DNA of 64,000 nucleotides from Pedobacter soli (GTDB lineage Bacteria; Bacteroidota; Bacteroidia; Sphingobacteriales; Sphingobacteriaceae). Numbering within the stretch: the stretch's first letter is position 1; every line of letters starts with the position of its first letter. The translations under genes and the position numbers were made by a program. Under the pieces are notes generated by a model, which saw only the letters and a program-made list of their open reading frames with translations, searched no databases and was not told the DNA's origin. Of the stretch, positions 9,131-16,059 are shown one piece after another. The DNA is taken from positions 126,902 to 190,901 of the forward strand of contig NZ_FMZH01000006.1 in NCBI RefSeq assembly GCF_900101435.1, written 5' to 3'.

Positions 9131-9697
9131 ATGAAAAAATTATTCTTCAGTGCATTTGCCCTAGTAGCTATCGCAATTGCCACTTCTACCACAGTCTTCG
9201 CTCAAAACGAAAAAGGAACTAAAATGGTCGGCGGAGCAGCCATGTATCCCAGCAAAGACATTGTTGATAATGCGGTAAATTCAAAAGACCATACCACACT
9301 GGTTGCAGCAGTTAAAGCGGCAGGTTTGGTAGAAACACTTAAAAGCAATGGTCCTTTTACGGTGTTTGCTCCTACCAACAGCGCCTTTGATAAACTTCCG
9401 GCCGGTACCGTAGATATGCTGGTTAAACCTGAAAATAAAGCCGCATTAACTAAAATCCTCACCTACCATGTAGTAGCAGGAAAAATGGATAGCAAAGCCA
9501 TTGCAGCTGTCATTAAAGCCGGTAAAGGTAAAGCAGAACTCACCACCGTACAGGGTGGAAAGCTTTGGGCCTGGATGGATGGAAAAAAACTCGTGCTAAA
9601 AGACGAAAAAGGTGGTATGAGCACTGTAACCATTGCAGATGTGTACCAAAAAAATGGCGTAATCCATGTAGTGGATACCGTATTAATGCCTAAATAA
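9131..9697 (+). CDS. secreted fasciclin (FAS1) domain protein
   Basis: 188 residues: signal peptide to about residue 24 (VFAQ), then a single FAS1 domain over about 40-187. The H1-type motif FAPTNSAFDKLP and the ending GVIHVVDTVLMPK are typical. FAS1 domains act in cell-surface adhesion or stress-related envelope functions. An ECF sigma factor gene starts 126 bases downstream on the same strand, and FAS1 genes are often part of ECF regulons in Bacteroidota. A hairpin at 9710-9736 lies between the two genes. Confidence 0.85.
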   Translation: MKKLFFSAFALVAIAIATSTTVFAQNEKGTKMVGGAAMYPSKDIVDNAVNSKDHTTLVAAVKAAGLVETLKSNGPFTVFAPTNSAFDKLPAGTVDMLVKPENKAALTKILTYHVVAGKMDSKAIAAVIKAGKGKAELTTVQGGKLWAWMDGKKLVLKDEKGGMSTVTIADVYQKNGVIHVVDTVLMPK

Positions 9698-9709
9698 GCA
9701 AAAAAACCG

Positions 9710-9736
9710 ATAGCGTGAGGCTTTGCCTTGCGCTAT
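9710..9736 (+). terminator. weak hairpin after fasciclin gene
   Basis: ATAGCG pairs with CGCTAT, and after a two-base mismatch AGGC pairs with GCCT around a TTT loop. The T run that follows is short (TTT), so this may only attenuate transcription into the ECF sigma gene. Confidence 0.4.
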
Positions 9737-9823
9737 TTACTCCAATCTAAAGTAAAAAATAGCAGGCTGGAATAAATAAAACTATCTCATTTCCATACTG
9801 TTGCTCCCATAAACCCCATAGCG

Positions 9824-10426
9824 ATGAAAACACGTCTACTTACTCACCCGGCCAGTAAATCCATCACCGAGAACCAGCTGGTGGAAGGCTTAAAACAAAA
9901 AGACAACCTCGCTTTCAGGCGCATTTATAAAATGTATTCGGCCAGTTTAATGGGGATACTGATCAAAATCGTTAACCAGCAGGAAACCGCCGAAGACTTG
10001 TTACAGGAATGTTTTGTAAGGATTTCGCGCAACATTGATAGTTATGATCCGGCAAAAGGCAAACTGTTTACCTGGATGCTGAACCTTAGCCGAAACCTGG
10101 CCATTGACCATATGCGGCTCAGATCATCGCGCAACGAAAAAAAGACTTTTGAAATGGACGATGTACAGCATGAAATTCAATACCGTACGTCCCAAAGCTT
10201 TAATACCGATGCCATTGGCTTAAAAAACCTTGTTGCACGGCTGCCCGAGAAACACCAATTGATGATTAACCTCACCTATTATCAGGGCTATTCGCACGCA
10301 GAAATTGCAGAAATGCTCCACATGCCACTCGGTAGCGTTAAAACCGCTATACGCCTTGCTATTGTTAACTTGCGCAAAACCTTTCTACCCGAAGAACTAG
10401 TTCTGGTGCAAACAAAAAGCGCCTGA
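9824..10426 (+). CDS. ECF-family RNA polymerase sigma factor
   Basis: 200 residues with the two-domain ECF layout. Region 2 spans about 30-105 (AEDLLQECFVRISRNI, then FTWMLNLSRNLAIDHMR), and region 4 about 145-190 (YYQGYSHAEIAEML, then GSVKTAIRLAIVNLRK, a helix-turn-helix for the -35 element). No anti-sigma gene follows: 479 bases without a gene come next. The nearby fasciclin gene is a candidate target. Confidence 0.88.
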   Translation: MKTRLLTHPASKSITENQLVEGLKQKDNLAFRRIYKMYSASLMGILIKIVNQQETAEDLLQECFVRISRNIDSYDPAKGKLFTWMLNLSRNLAIDHMRLRSSRNEKKTFEMDDVQHEIQYRTSQSFNTDAIGLKNLVARLPEKHQLMINLTYYQGYSHAEIAEMLHMPLGSVKTAIRLAIVNLRKTFLPEELVLVQTKSA

Positions 10427-10905
10427 ACAGCAAAATTATTTATACTGACCAATTAGCCTGGCCTTTAATTTCATTTTTTTAATGGGTATTTCAATTAAGC
10501 TGGCCCGCTGATACGCTAAATCATCAATATTTAAAAAATAGGTTCCAAGCTTTGGCTTTGCCTGCAAAATTATTAGCATAAAAATTCTTAACTGTTCATT
10601 CAAGAAAATAAAATACTACTTATTACCTGCTTAGAACAGGATTAAAAATTGGGGCTTAATTATCCTGATCAATAAAAGAGATTCGAAAATGAGACAAAAC
10701 CTTTTGAATAAAATTGTAGAAACCGCGTTGAATTAATATTTCAACAAAAAAACAAAACCGGCGCAAGTCTTAGCTACCTGGGTTTATGTAGTGGCCAGAC
10801 TTGTGCCTTTTTTAAATCAATAGATTAAATTCTGCCAACAATTAGAATACTTATTCAACCTCTCACTTACCCAAATCTCAAAAGCTTGCACCAACTGAGA
10901 CTAGA
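10427..10905. other. AT-rich intergenic region, possible small RNA
   Basis: No coding sequence is supported here. The only clear structure is the strong plus-strand terminator hairpin at 10760-10813. It is about 330 bases from the nearest plus-strand stop codon, so it ends either a long 3' UTR of the sigma factor mRNA or an independent small RNA. Confidence 0.4.
10760..10813 (+). terminator. strong intrinsic terminator with nested stem
   Basis: GGCGCAAGTCT (10760-10770) pairs with AGACTTGTGCC (10797-10807) with one G-U pair, and six T follow. An inner CTAC/GTAG stem lies in the loop. This is a good rho-independent terminator on the plus strand. Confidence 0.7.
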
Positions 10906-12261
10906 CTAATTTTTAAACATCCGCATTAGACGTGCGAAAAAACTATTATCTGTTTTTGTAACCGTATTTTCTATTTCTCTCTCAGAGGATTCGACCGCAA
11001 GCACAGCATTTTCATTTTTAGCCGTTGAAGACATATTCTTGTTATTATTTTGAATAGTTAGCTTTTGATGAGCTGCTTTTGCTGCCTCAAATATTTCGAT
11101 TTCTCGCTCGGTTCTTGAATCAATATAAGAAATTTCGGGGAATAGACCACTAGATAACCTTGAAGATTCTGGCTGGAAATCATTCATTATGGATTCATAA
11201 AGTTTGATGGCTACAGCATCATGAGATCCTGCGTTTTCAAATGATTTAGCCAACTGAAGTATGTCCTCCCCAATCTCCTCCTTTTTTAATAAATCCGGAA
11301 TGGATGTACTGATTTTTGCTTTGGCTGAACTAAGATTTGCAATATTCACAACATCCCATTTATTCACTTTGAGCAAATTAATCAGTTCCTGTAACTGTTT
11401 CCTTACTTCAGGATTAAACTTATAATGATGATCGAAGTTTGATAAGTAAAAGCCTGCCTCCATCGCTTTTTTGGCTATAGCATGTATTAAATTTGCCATT
11501 TCGTCGGCCAGAAAGGTCAAAATATGAACAAATGTATTCAGTTGGTCTTGAGTAACAGAGTCTTTGTATTTTTTAAATAGTTGTAATCCTTCAGCAAATT
11601 CTTCCTGGTAGATGTATTTAGAAAAACTAACACTATCAACTTTACTTCCTTTTAATATTTCAGAAAAAATTTCACCTATTTTAATCTCTTTTAAGGCCTC
11701 ATCAATTCCTTCCGAAGCATTAGGAGCACTTTCTTTATTTCTGTATTTTTTATCATTAAGTATACGTATCTTATTAAAGAGGTCTGTCACCCTTTTTTCC
11801 TTTTGATAGAGTTTCAGTAAATAAAAAGCAGAAATATTAAGTTGGTTTTGCGAAAAAGCATCATTTTTTTTTTCGATAAAAGTCAAAACTCCGTCCTTGA
11901 ATTTCTCGTGATAGCGGCCTATCTTTAAAAAATATTCTAAAGCACCTTCACTTTGTTTGCTGTGATCTGCGAGGATCATATTTTCAAGATAAGTAAAATT
12001 TTGCTCTTGATATTCGAATGCGACAATTGACAGGATAGCATGAAAAATGGTATCCTTTAGTGCTTTTTTAGTATCACTATACCCTTCTTCGTATATGTAA
12101 ATATCGGTAACCCGATCTAAATTTCCACTATCAGCGACCTCGGTCATCCAGCCCATTGCATCAACAAGACTTACCTGTTTACCTTGCTCGCGCTTTAAAA
12201 ATAATTCAGCAGCACTAATTATCTTTTGATGAGTTTCAAGATTGAGAGATTCTTTTTTCAT
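10906..12261 (-). CDS. unrecognised 451-residue soluble protein
   Basis: No family recognised. The protein has no signal peptide or membrane segment. It is strongly helical in appearance, rich in Lys, Glu, Leu and Ile, with runs resembling helical repeats (YLENMILADH, YFLKIGRYHEKF, YLLKLYQKEKR) as in TPR-like or ARM-like scaffolds; this is only an impression. The C-terminal 60 residues are rich in Asn/Ser/Glu and look disordered, ending in a basic SFFARLMRMFKN patch. The gene appears more AT-rich than its neighbours and sits alone next to tRNA-Leu, which would fit acquisition by transfer. Confidence 0.65.
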   Translation of the reverse strand: MKKESLNLETHQKIISAAELFLKREQGKQVSLVDAMGWMTEVADSGNLDRVTDIYIYEEGYSDTKKALKDTIFHAILSIVAFEYQEQNFTYLENMILADHSKQSEGALEYFLKIGRYHEKFKDGVLTFIEKKNDAFSQNQLNISAFYLLKLYQKEKRVTDLFNKIRILNDKKYRNKESAPNASEGIDEALKEIKIGEIFSEILKGSKVDSVSFSKYIYQEEFAEGLQLFKKYKDSVTQDQLNTFVHILTFLADEMANLIHAIAKKAMEAGFYLSNFDHHYKFNPEVRKQLQELINLLKVNKWDVVNIANLSSAKAKISTSIPDLLKKEEIGEDILQLAKSFENAGSHDAVAIKLYESIMNDFQPESSRLSSGLFPEISYIDSRTEREIEIFEAAKAAHQKLTIQNNNKNMSSTAKNENAVLAVESSEREIENTVTKTDNSFFARLMRMFKN

Positions 12262-12289
12262 AGCGTTAATTTAGATTTTGTGTTTGTCA

Positions 12290-12323
12290 TAAAAAACAAA
12301 AGAGTTTGGTTTAACCAAACTCT
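12290..12323 (-). terminator. terminator of tRNA-Leu(GAG)
   Basis: On the minus strand AGAGTTTGGTT pairs with AACCAAACTCT with almost no loop, then a T-rich tract (TTTGTTTTTT). It begins a few bases after the tRNA 3' end. Confidence 0.75.
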
Positions 12324-12326
12324 CCG

Positions 12327-12410
12327 TACCCAGAAGCAGATTCGAACTGCCACGCCGTTGCCAGCGCCACCCCCTCAAGATGGTGCGTCTACCAATTTCG
12401 CCACCTGGGT
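12327..12410 (-). tRNA. tRNA-Leu(GAG)
   Basis: 84 bases read on the minus strand. Acceptor arm ACCCAGG pairs with TCTGGGT, followed by discriminator A; CCA is not encoded. The anticodon stem CCATC/GGTGG carries loop TTGAGGG, giving anticodon GAG. A long variable arm (GCTGGC to GGCGTGGC region) is as expected for Leu, and the T arm contains GTTCGAATC. Confidence 0.92.
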
Positions 12411-12418
12411 TTATGCTG

Positions 12419-12448
12419 CAAATATAATTTAATTTTGGATTTCCGAAA
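12419..12448 (-). promoter_or_regulatory. tRNA-Leu(GAG) promoter
   Basis: On the minus strand TTTC (12445-12448), 18 bases, then TATATTTG (12419-12426) matches the Bacteroidota TTTG / TAnnTTTG pattern. The -7 box ends 8 bases before the mature 5' end. Confidence 0.6.
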
Positions 12449-12455
12449 CAATGAT

Positions 12456-13220
12456 TTACAATTCTATTTTTAGCCCATCATAAGCCAAACGGATCGAATC
12501 GGGCAAGCTCCCTTCTACATCAGCATGTTTGCCCAGGTTATGGCTAATGTGCGTAAGGTAAGTTACTTCTGCTCCAACCTTTTCGGCAAAAGCCCTCGCC
12601 TCGCTTAATGTAAAATGCGAAATATGTGCCTCATTTTGTAAAGCATTAATCACCAATGTTTTTGTACCCTTAATTTTAGCAAAGCTCTCTTCCGAAACTG
12701 TTTTAGCATCGGTAATGTAGGTAAAGTCGCCAATGCGGTAGCCGCTAATGGGCAGCAAATGGTGCATCACCTCAAAAGGCGTTACCGTAGTCTCCCCTAT
12801 TTTAAAATCTTCGCCATTGGTTACCGTATGCAGGTTAATCTGCGGTAAACCATGGTATTTCTTTTCGGCAAAAATGTAGTAGAACTCCCGCTTCAACGAA
12901 GTTTGCACCCTTTCGGTGGCATATACATCAATAACTTTGTGCAATAAATAATTAAAGGGCCTGATATCGTCTAAACCTGCAATGTGATCTTTATGTTCGT
13001 GCGTAAACAAAACCGCATCAAGGTCTTCAACTTTTTCGCGTAAAAGCTGGTAACGAAAATCAGGACCACTATCTACCACGATGGTTTTATCGGCCGTTTC
13101 TATTAAAATTGATGTCCTTAAACGCTTATCCCGCTTATCTGTAGAACGACAAACGTCGCATTTACAAGCGATTACGGGAACGCCTTGAGATGTACCTGTG
13201 CCTAAAAATGTGATCTTCAA
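12456..13220 (-). CDS. PhnP-like metallo-beta-lactamase-fold hydrolase
   Basis: 254 residues if begun at the TTG at 13220, which gives MKITFLGTGTSQGVP, the usual start of this family. Another TTG at 13259 would add 13 residues of unlikely sequence, and there is no ATG between. The metal-binding HEHKDH motif is at about 74-79, a CKCDVC cluster lies near the N terminus, and a late THISHNLG motif supplies another ligand. Relatives include PhnP (cyclic phosphate phosphodiesterase) and generic metal-dependent hydrolases; the exact substrate is unknown. It follows the phosphodiesterase-like gene on the same strand, 50 bases downstream. Confidence 0.85.
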   Translation of the reverse strand: MKITFLGTGTSQGVPVIACKCDVCRSTDKRDKRLRTSILIETADKTIVVDSGPDFRYQLLREKVEDLDAVLFTHEHKDHIAGLDDIRPFNYLLHKVIDVYATERVQTSLKREFYYIFAEKKYHGLPQINLHTVTNGEDFKIGETTVTPFEVMHHLLPISGYRIGDFTYITDAKTVSEESFAKIKGTKTLVINALQNEAHISHFTLSEARAFAEKVGAEVTYLTHISHNLGKHADVEGSLPDSIRLAYDGLKIEL

Positions 13221-13270
13221 ATTTGCAGTTATAAAAGTGAATGGGCTATTTTGCTGCAATTTAAAGCTTT

Positions 13271-14182
13271 TTATTTAAATATCACTTTCGGTACAACACC
13301 TGTCCACGATTTTGGCAGTTTATCTTCCTTAATATCAAATAGCCTGGCCACAACCAGTGCCGTGTTTTTATTGCTGTTGTAAAAATCAGTTAGTCCCAGT
13401 TTTTTTATTTTAGGACCAACCGCAGCCCAGGGTACCTGCATTTCGCGCATACTGGTACCGCCATGACCTTTGTTAATGCCACCATGATCGGTAATCAGTA
13501 AAAAATGGGTATTTTTAAACAGATCTTTCGCCTTCAAAGCTTTAATTAAATCGCCTACCGCCACATCTGCTTTTTCAACCGCAGCAATATATTCGGGGCT
13601 CATCCAGCCAAAACCATGACCAGCATGATCGGTATGTACGCTATAGAGGAAAACCAGTGTAGGGTCTTTTCTATTTGCATCCATAAAATTAATAGCCTTC
13701 TCATAATTTTGGGTATAGGCATCTTTCTCCTCAAAAGCCGATTCGTCCAGGTATTTTTTGTTCATCGAATTTACCAGTTCAAGCCAGTTCCAGTAGTAGG
13801 CCGTTTTAACATTCGGCACCTGTTCTTTTAACACCTTAAATATCGAAGGATAATACCCCTCTGCATCTTTATCTATTGGCTCCAGTTCATGTTTAGCCAC
13901 CGTCCAGCTATTGTTGGTTACACCATGCTCTTCGGGCCCTGAACCGGTTAAATGGCTAGTCCAGTTGGGCAAGGTTACCGATGGCATTACAGGCCGGGTG
14001 GTTACCGATACTACCCCATCGGCAAATAGTTTATCGATGTTCGGATGCTTAATCGTATTAAAACCTTCGGCACTAAAGCCATCAAAACCGATTATGACTA
14101 CGCGCTGTGCTTGCTGTGCAGAAGCTCCGCTCACAATGGCAATTAATAAAAAGGCTAAAACTGTGTGTTTAAGGAAATTCAT
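13271..14182 (-). CDS. secreted nucleotide pyrophosphatase/phosphodiesterase-like protein (alkaline phosphatase superfamily)
   Basis: 303 residues with a signal peptide to about residue 22. The metal and nucleophile positions of type I phosphodiesterases are visible: IIGFDGF near 30-36, the Thr nucleophile in PSVTLPNWTSH, HTDHAGHGFGW in the middle and LITDHGG later. The enzyme class hydrolyses phosphodiester or pyrophosphate bonds in the periplasm. It is probably cotranscribed with the PhnP-like gene. On the minus strand a TAGTTTTG -7 box (14205-14212) lies about 22 bases before the ATG. Confidence 0.85.
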   Translation of the reverse strand: MNFLKHTVLAFLLIAIVSGASAQQAQRVVIIGFDGFSAEGFNTIKHPNIDKLFADGVVSVTTRPVMPSVTLPNWTSHLTGSGPEEHGVTNNSWTVAKHELEPIDKDAEGYYPSIFKVLKEQVPNVKTAYYWNWLELVNSMNKKYLDESAFEEKDAYTQNYEKAINFMDANRKDPTLVFLYSVHTDHAGHGFGWMSPEYIAAVEKADVAVGDLIKALKAKDLFKNTHFLLITDHGGINKGHGGTSMREMQVPWAAVGPKIKKLGLTDFYNSNKNTALVVARLFDIKEDKLPKSWTGVVPKVIFK

Positions 14183-14302
14183 TTTCTTGTGTTCTGGTGA
14201 ATACCAAAACTAGCAAATAGAAACAAAATAAGTAAACAATATTTAGCTAAACTAAACAAATCAATAATATTTTTACATTGGAACTTTAAAACGGTGCCTC
14301 AA

Positions 14303-14575
14303 TTAAAATAATTCGGTTTGTTGCAGGGAGAGGTAAAACTGGCGTTGCTTTTCATCGAGCAGGTTTTCATCAGCGTTGGTTTGTTTCACCAGTGTTATCA
14401 GGGCAGCAATTTTGCCTTCGAGGTTCGAAAACTTGTTTACCACAATTACTTTGTTGTGCTCTAACACGCAAGAGCCACTCTTAAAGTTTCCTTTTTCGTA
14501 ACGCACCTTGTAGCCCATCGCCAAAAGCAGGGTCTCCAGTTTCTCTAAAGTATGGTTGGTAAGTGGTAATGACAT
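14303..14575 (-). CDS. small conserved-type hypothetical protein
   Basis: 90 residues from the ATG at 14575 (MSLPLTNHTLEKLE). Not recognised. The protein has a compact alpha/beta look (MGYKVRYEKGNFKSGSCVLE, then VIVVNKF) and no membrane segment or signal. A consensus promoter ends only 5 bases before this ATG, so the start is well supported and the mRNA may be leaderless. The longer reading from a TTG at 14593 would run through the promoter. Confidence 0.65.
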   Translation of the reverse strand: MSLPLTNHTLEKLETLLLAMGYKVRYEKGNFKSGSCVLEHNKVIVVNKFSNLEGKIAALITLVKQTNADENLLDEKQRQFYLSLQQTELF

Positions 14576-14580
14576 TGGTA

Positions 14581-14611
14581 CAAAAGTAAACAATAGTTTG
14601 GAGGTAAGAAA
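14581..14611 (-). promoter_or_regulatory. promoter of the 14303-14575 gene, possibly leaderless
   Basis: On the minus strand TTTC (14608-14611), 19 bases, TACTTTTG (14581-14588), then 5 bases to the ATG. The transcription start would fall at or next to the start codon. Confidence 0.6.
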
Positions 14612-15270
14612 TGGTTAATTGGGATTATTGCTTAACTGTATAAACTGGTTAATTGGTTAACTGTGGCATTAGCAGGTTAATTATTTGAAAAGCAGGTTCC
14701 GGCACGTTTCGGCTCCGAAAGCCCCCTTAAACGTTACCCTGAACTTCCGGCTGGTCGGGCGGGTGATCCAGGGTCTCCTTGTATGATATGTAAGCAAATG
14801 AGAGATGCTGAAATAAATCCGATAACTATCGGATCAGCATGACGGCAAGGGGCTGCACCATTAGATCTGCACCCTGCCCTCCGGCATAGGAGATTTTCGC
14901 AGGAAAAAGCACGAAAAACTTTGCACTGCCTTTCATCCCCCCACTGCTCAAGGCAGGACCAAGCGCGTGTACTGGGCTAAGCGCGGGCAAGCGCATAGAA
15001 ACTGCCGCCATTCAGGTTTTCGTAGGTTTTTACAAGAAAAGATCCAAGCCTTGATTTTTTGTTACTTTTTCATCAAGGAAAAAGTAAGAGCCCTTCGGCG
15101 GCGGAGAGCGGAGGCAAGCCAGTGCACAGGCATAACAGCGAAAGCAATATGATTCCCAACAAGTTGGAAATGACGGATCGAGGAAGAAAATAACGAATGT
15201 CCTTCGACAGGCTCAGGATGACAACTTAATAACGAGATCTTCAGCAATCAAGTGCGCGGGATGGAGATAT
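14594..15270. repeat. composite intergenic repeat region
   Basis: About 680 bases without a supported gene. It contains an AACTG/GTTAAT low-complexity stretch (14629-14665), a CCCTGAA/CAGGG palindrome with a long GC-rich loop (about 14735-14778), an ATGCTGA/TCAGCAT palindrome enclosing TCCGATAACTATCGGA (14799-14843), a GC-rich block, a GATGAAAAAGT-type block (about 15050-15090), and a final CATCCTGAGCCTGTCGAAGG-type palindrome (about 15188-15222). The same families recur elsewhere in the window. Confidence 0.6.
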
Positions 15271-15310
15271 AAAACAACAAAAAAGGTTCAGCTGTTGCCA
15301 GCTGAACCTT
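15271..15310 (-). terminator. lolA terminator
   Basis: Perfect 12-base stem AAGGTTCAGCTG / CAGCTGAACCTT with a four-base loop, followed on the minus strand by TTTTTTGTTGTTTT. It lies 33 bases after the lolA stop codon. Confidence 0.85.
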
Positions 15311-15343
15311 CCAGGTTTCATCCCGCATTTGCGGAAATAACAA

Positions 15344-15994
15344 TTATCTTAAATCTACTACTTCAACACCAGGATATTTTTTGGCATCAAAAGCGAAAGT
15401 AGTTTCTGGTACATTTACATTTGGCGAAAAAGTTTTTACGTTGTAAGTGTATTTATTTCCGTTTTTATCAAACAATACCACATTGGCAATTTGTTTAGCC
15501 GCTTTATCGATACTTAAACGCACTTTAAAAATTGCTTTTTTAGCATCAACAGGCGTTAAATCGATCATCTGATAAGTTTTAGCACCTGCTTTTTCCTCAC
15601 CAGTGTAAACATATTTAAATCCTTTTTCGTAAACGGTAAAGATTTTAGCCGGATTAATCGCATCGCCACTGTTATCTACATTGCTTACCTGTACTTCTTT
15701 ATCTTTTTTCAGGTAAGTCCACTGGCTCTTGCCATCGCTAAACAACTCCTGGTTGGTCATGGCCACTTTATACTTGTTAGAGTTGGCTTTAACATATAAA
15801 GTACCTTGCTGCGTTTCTTTTACTTTAGCTTTCGGGTTATCCAAAGTGAAAGTAAAATCTGTTTTAACTACATTGTACGATTTGTATTTCTTACTTACCT
15901 CAGCTAAAATGGCTTTAGCTTTCGCATCAGTTTGAGCATAGGTTGATGTGGCGAAAGCGGCCACAACCATAAATGCTGATATTAATTTCTTCAT
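15344..15994 (-). CDS. lolA: LolA-like outer membrane lipoprotein carrier
   Basis: 216 residues with a signal peptide ending near STYAQ (residue 20). The protein shows the LolA/DUF4292-like pattern: an N-terminal helix (AKAILAEVSKKYKSY), then a beta-rich body with DFTFTLDNPKAK, GTLYVKANSNKYK, SDGKSQWTYLKKDKEVQVS and a late FKVRLSIDKAAKQ strand. LolA carries lipoproteins across the periplasm. It lies directly downstream of ftsK, an arrangement common for lolA in many bacteria, and ends in a clean terminator. Confidence 0.85.
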   Translation of the reverse strand: MKKLISAFMVVAAFATSTYAQTDAKAKAILAEVSKKYKSYNVVKTDFTFTLDNPKAKVKETQQGTLYVKANSNKYKVAMTNQELFSDGKSQWTYLKKDKEVQVSNVDNSGDAINPAKIFTVYEKGFKYVYTGEEKAGAKTYQMIDLTPVDAKKAIFKVRLSIDKAAKQIANVVLFDKNGNKYTYNVKTFSPNVNVPETTFAFDAKKYPGVEVVDLR

Positions 15995-16059
15995 CTTTTC
16001 TTTTTTAATTATCTTCTTTGAAACGTTAGAGTAGATTTTTTGGTATTGGTTTAATCTAT

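Noticed and set aside
12226..12432. 68-residue frame across tRNA-Leu(GAG)
   Set aside because: It contains the complete tRNA gene and its terminator.
14826..15011. 61-residue open frame in the composite repeat region
   Set aside because: It lies wholly in dispersed repeat sequence, starts and ends within repeats, and has no recognisable protein features.
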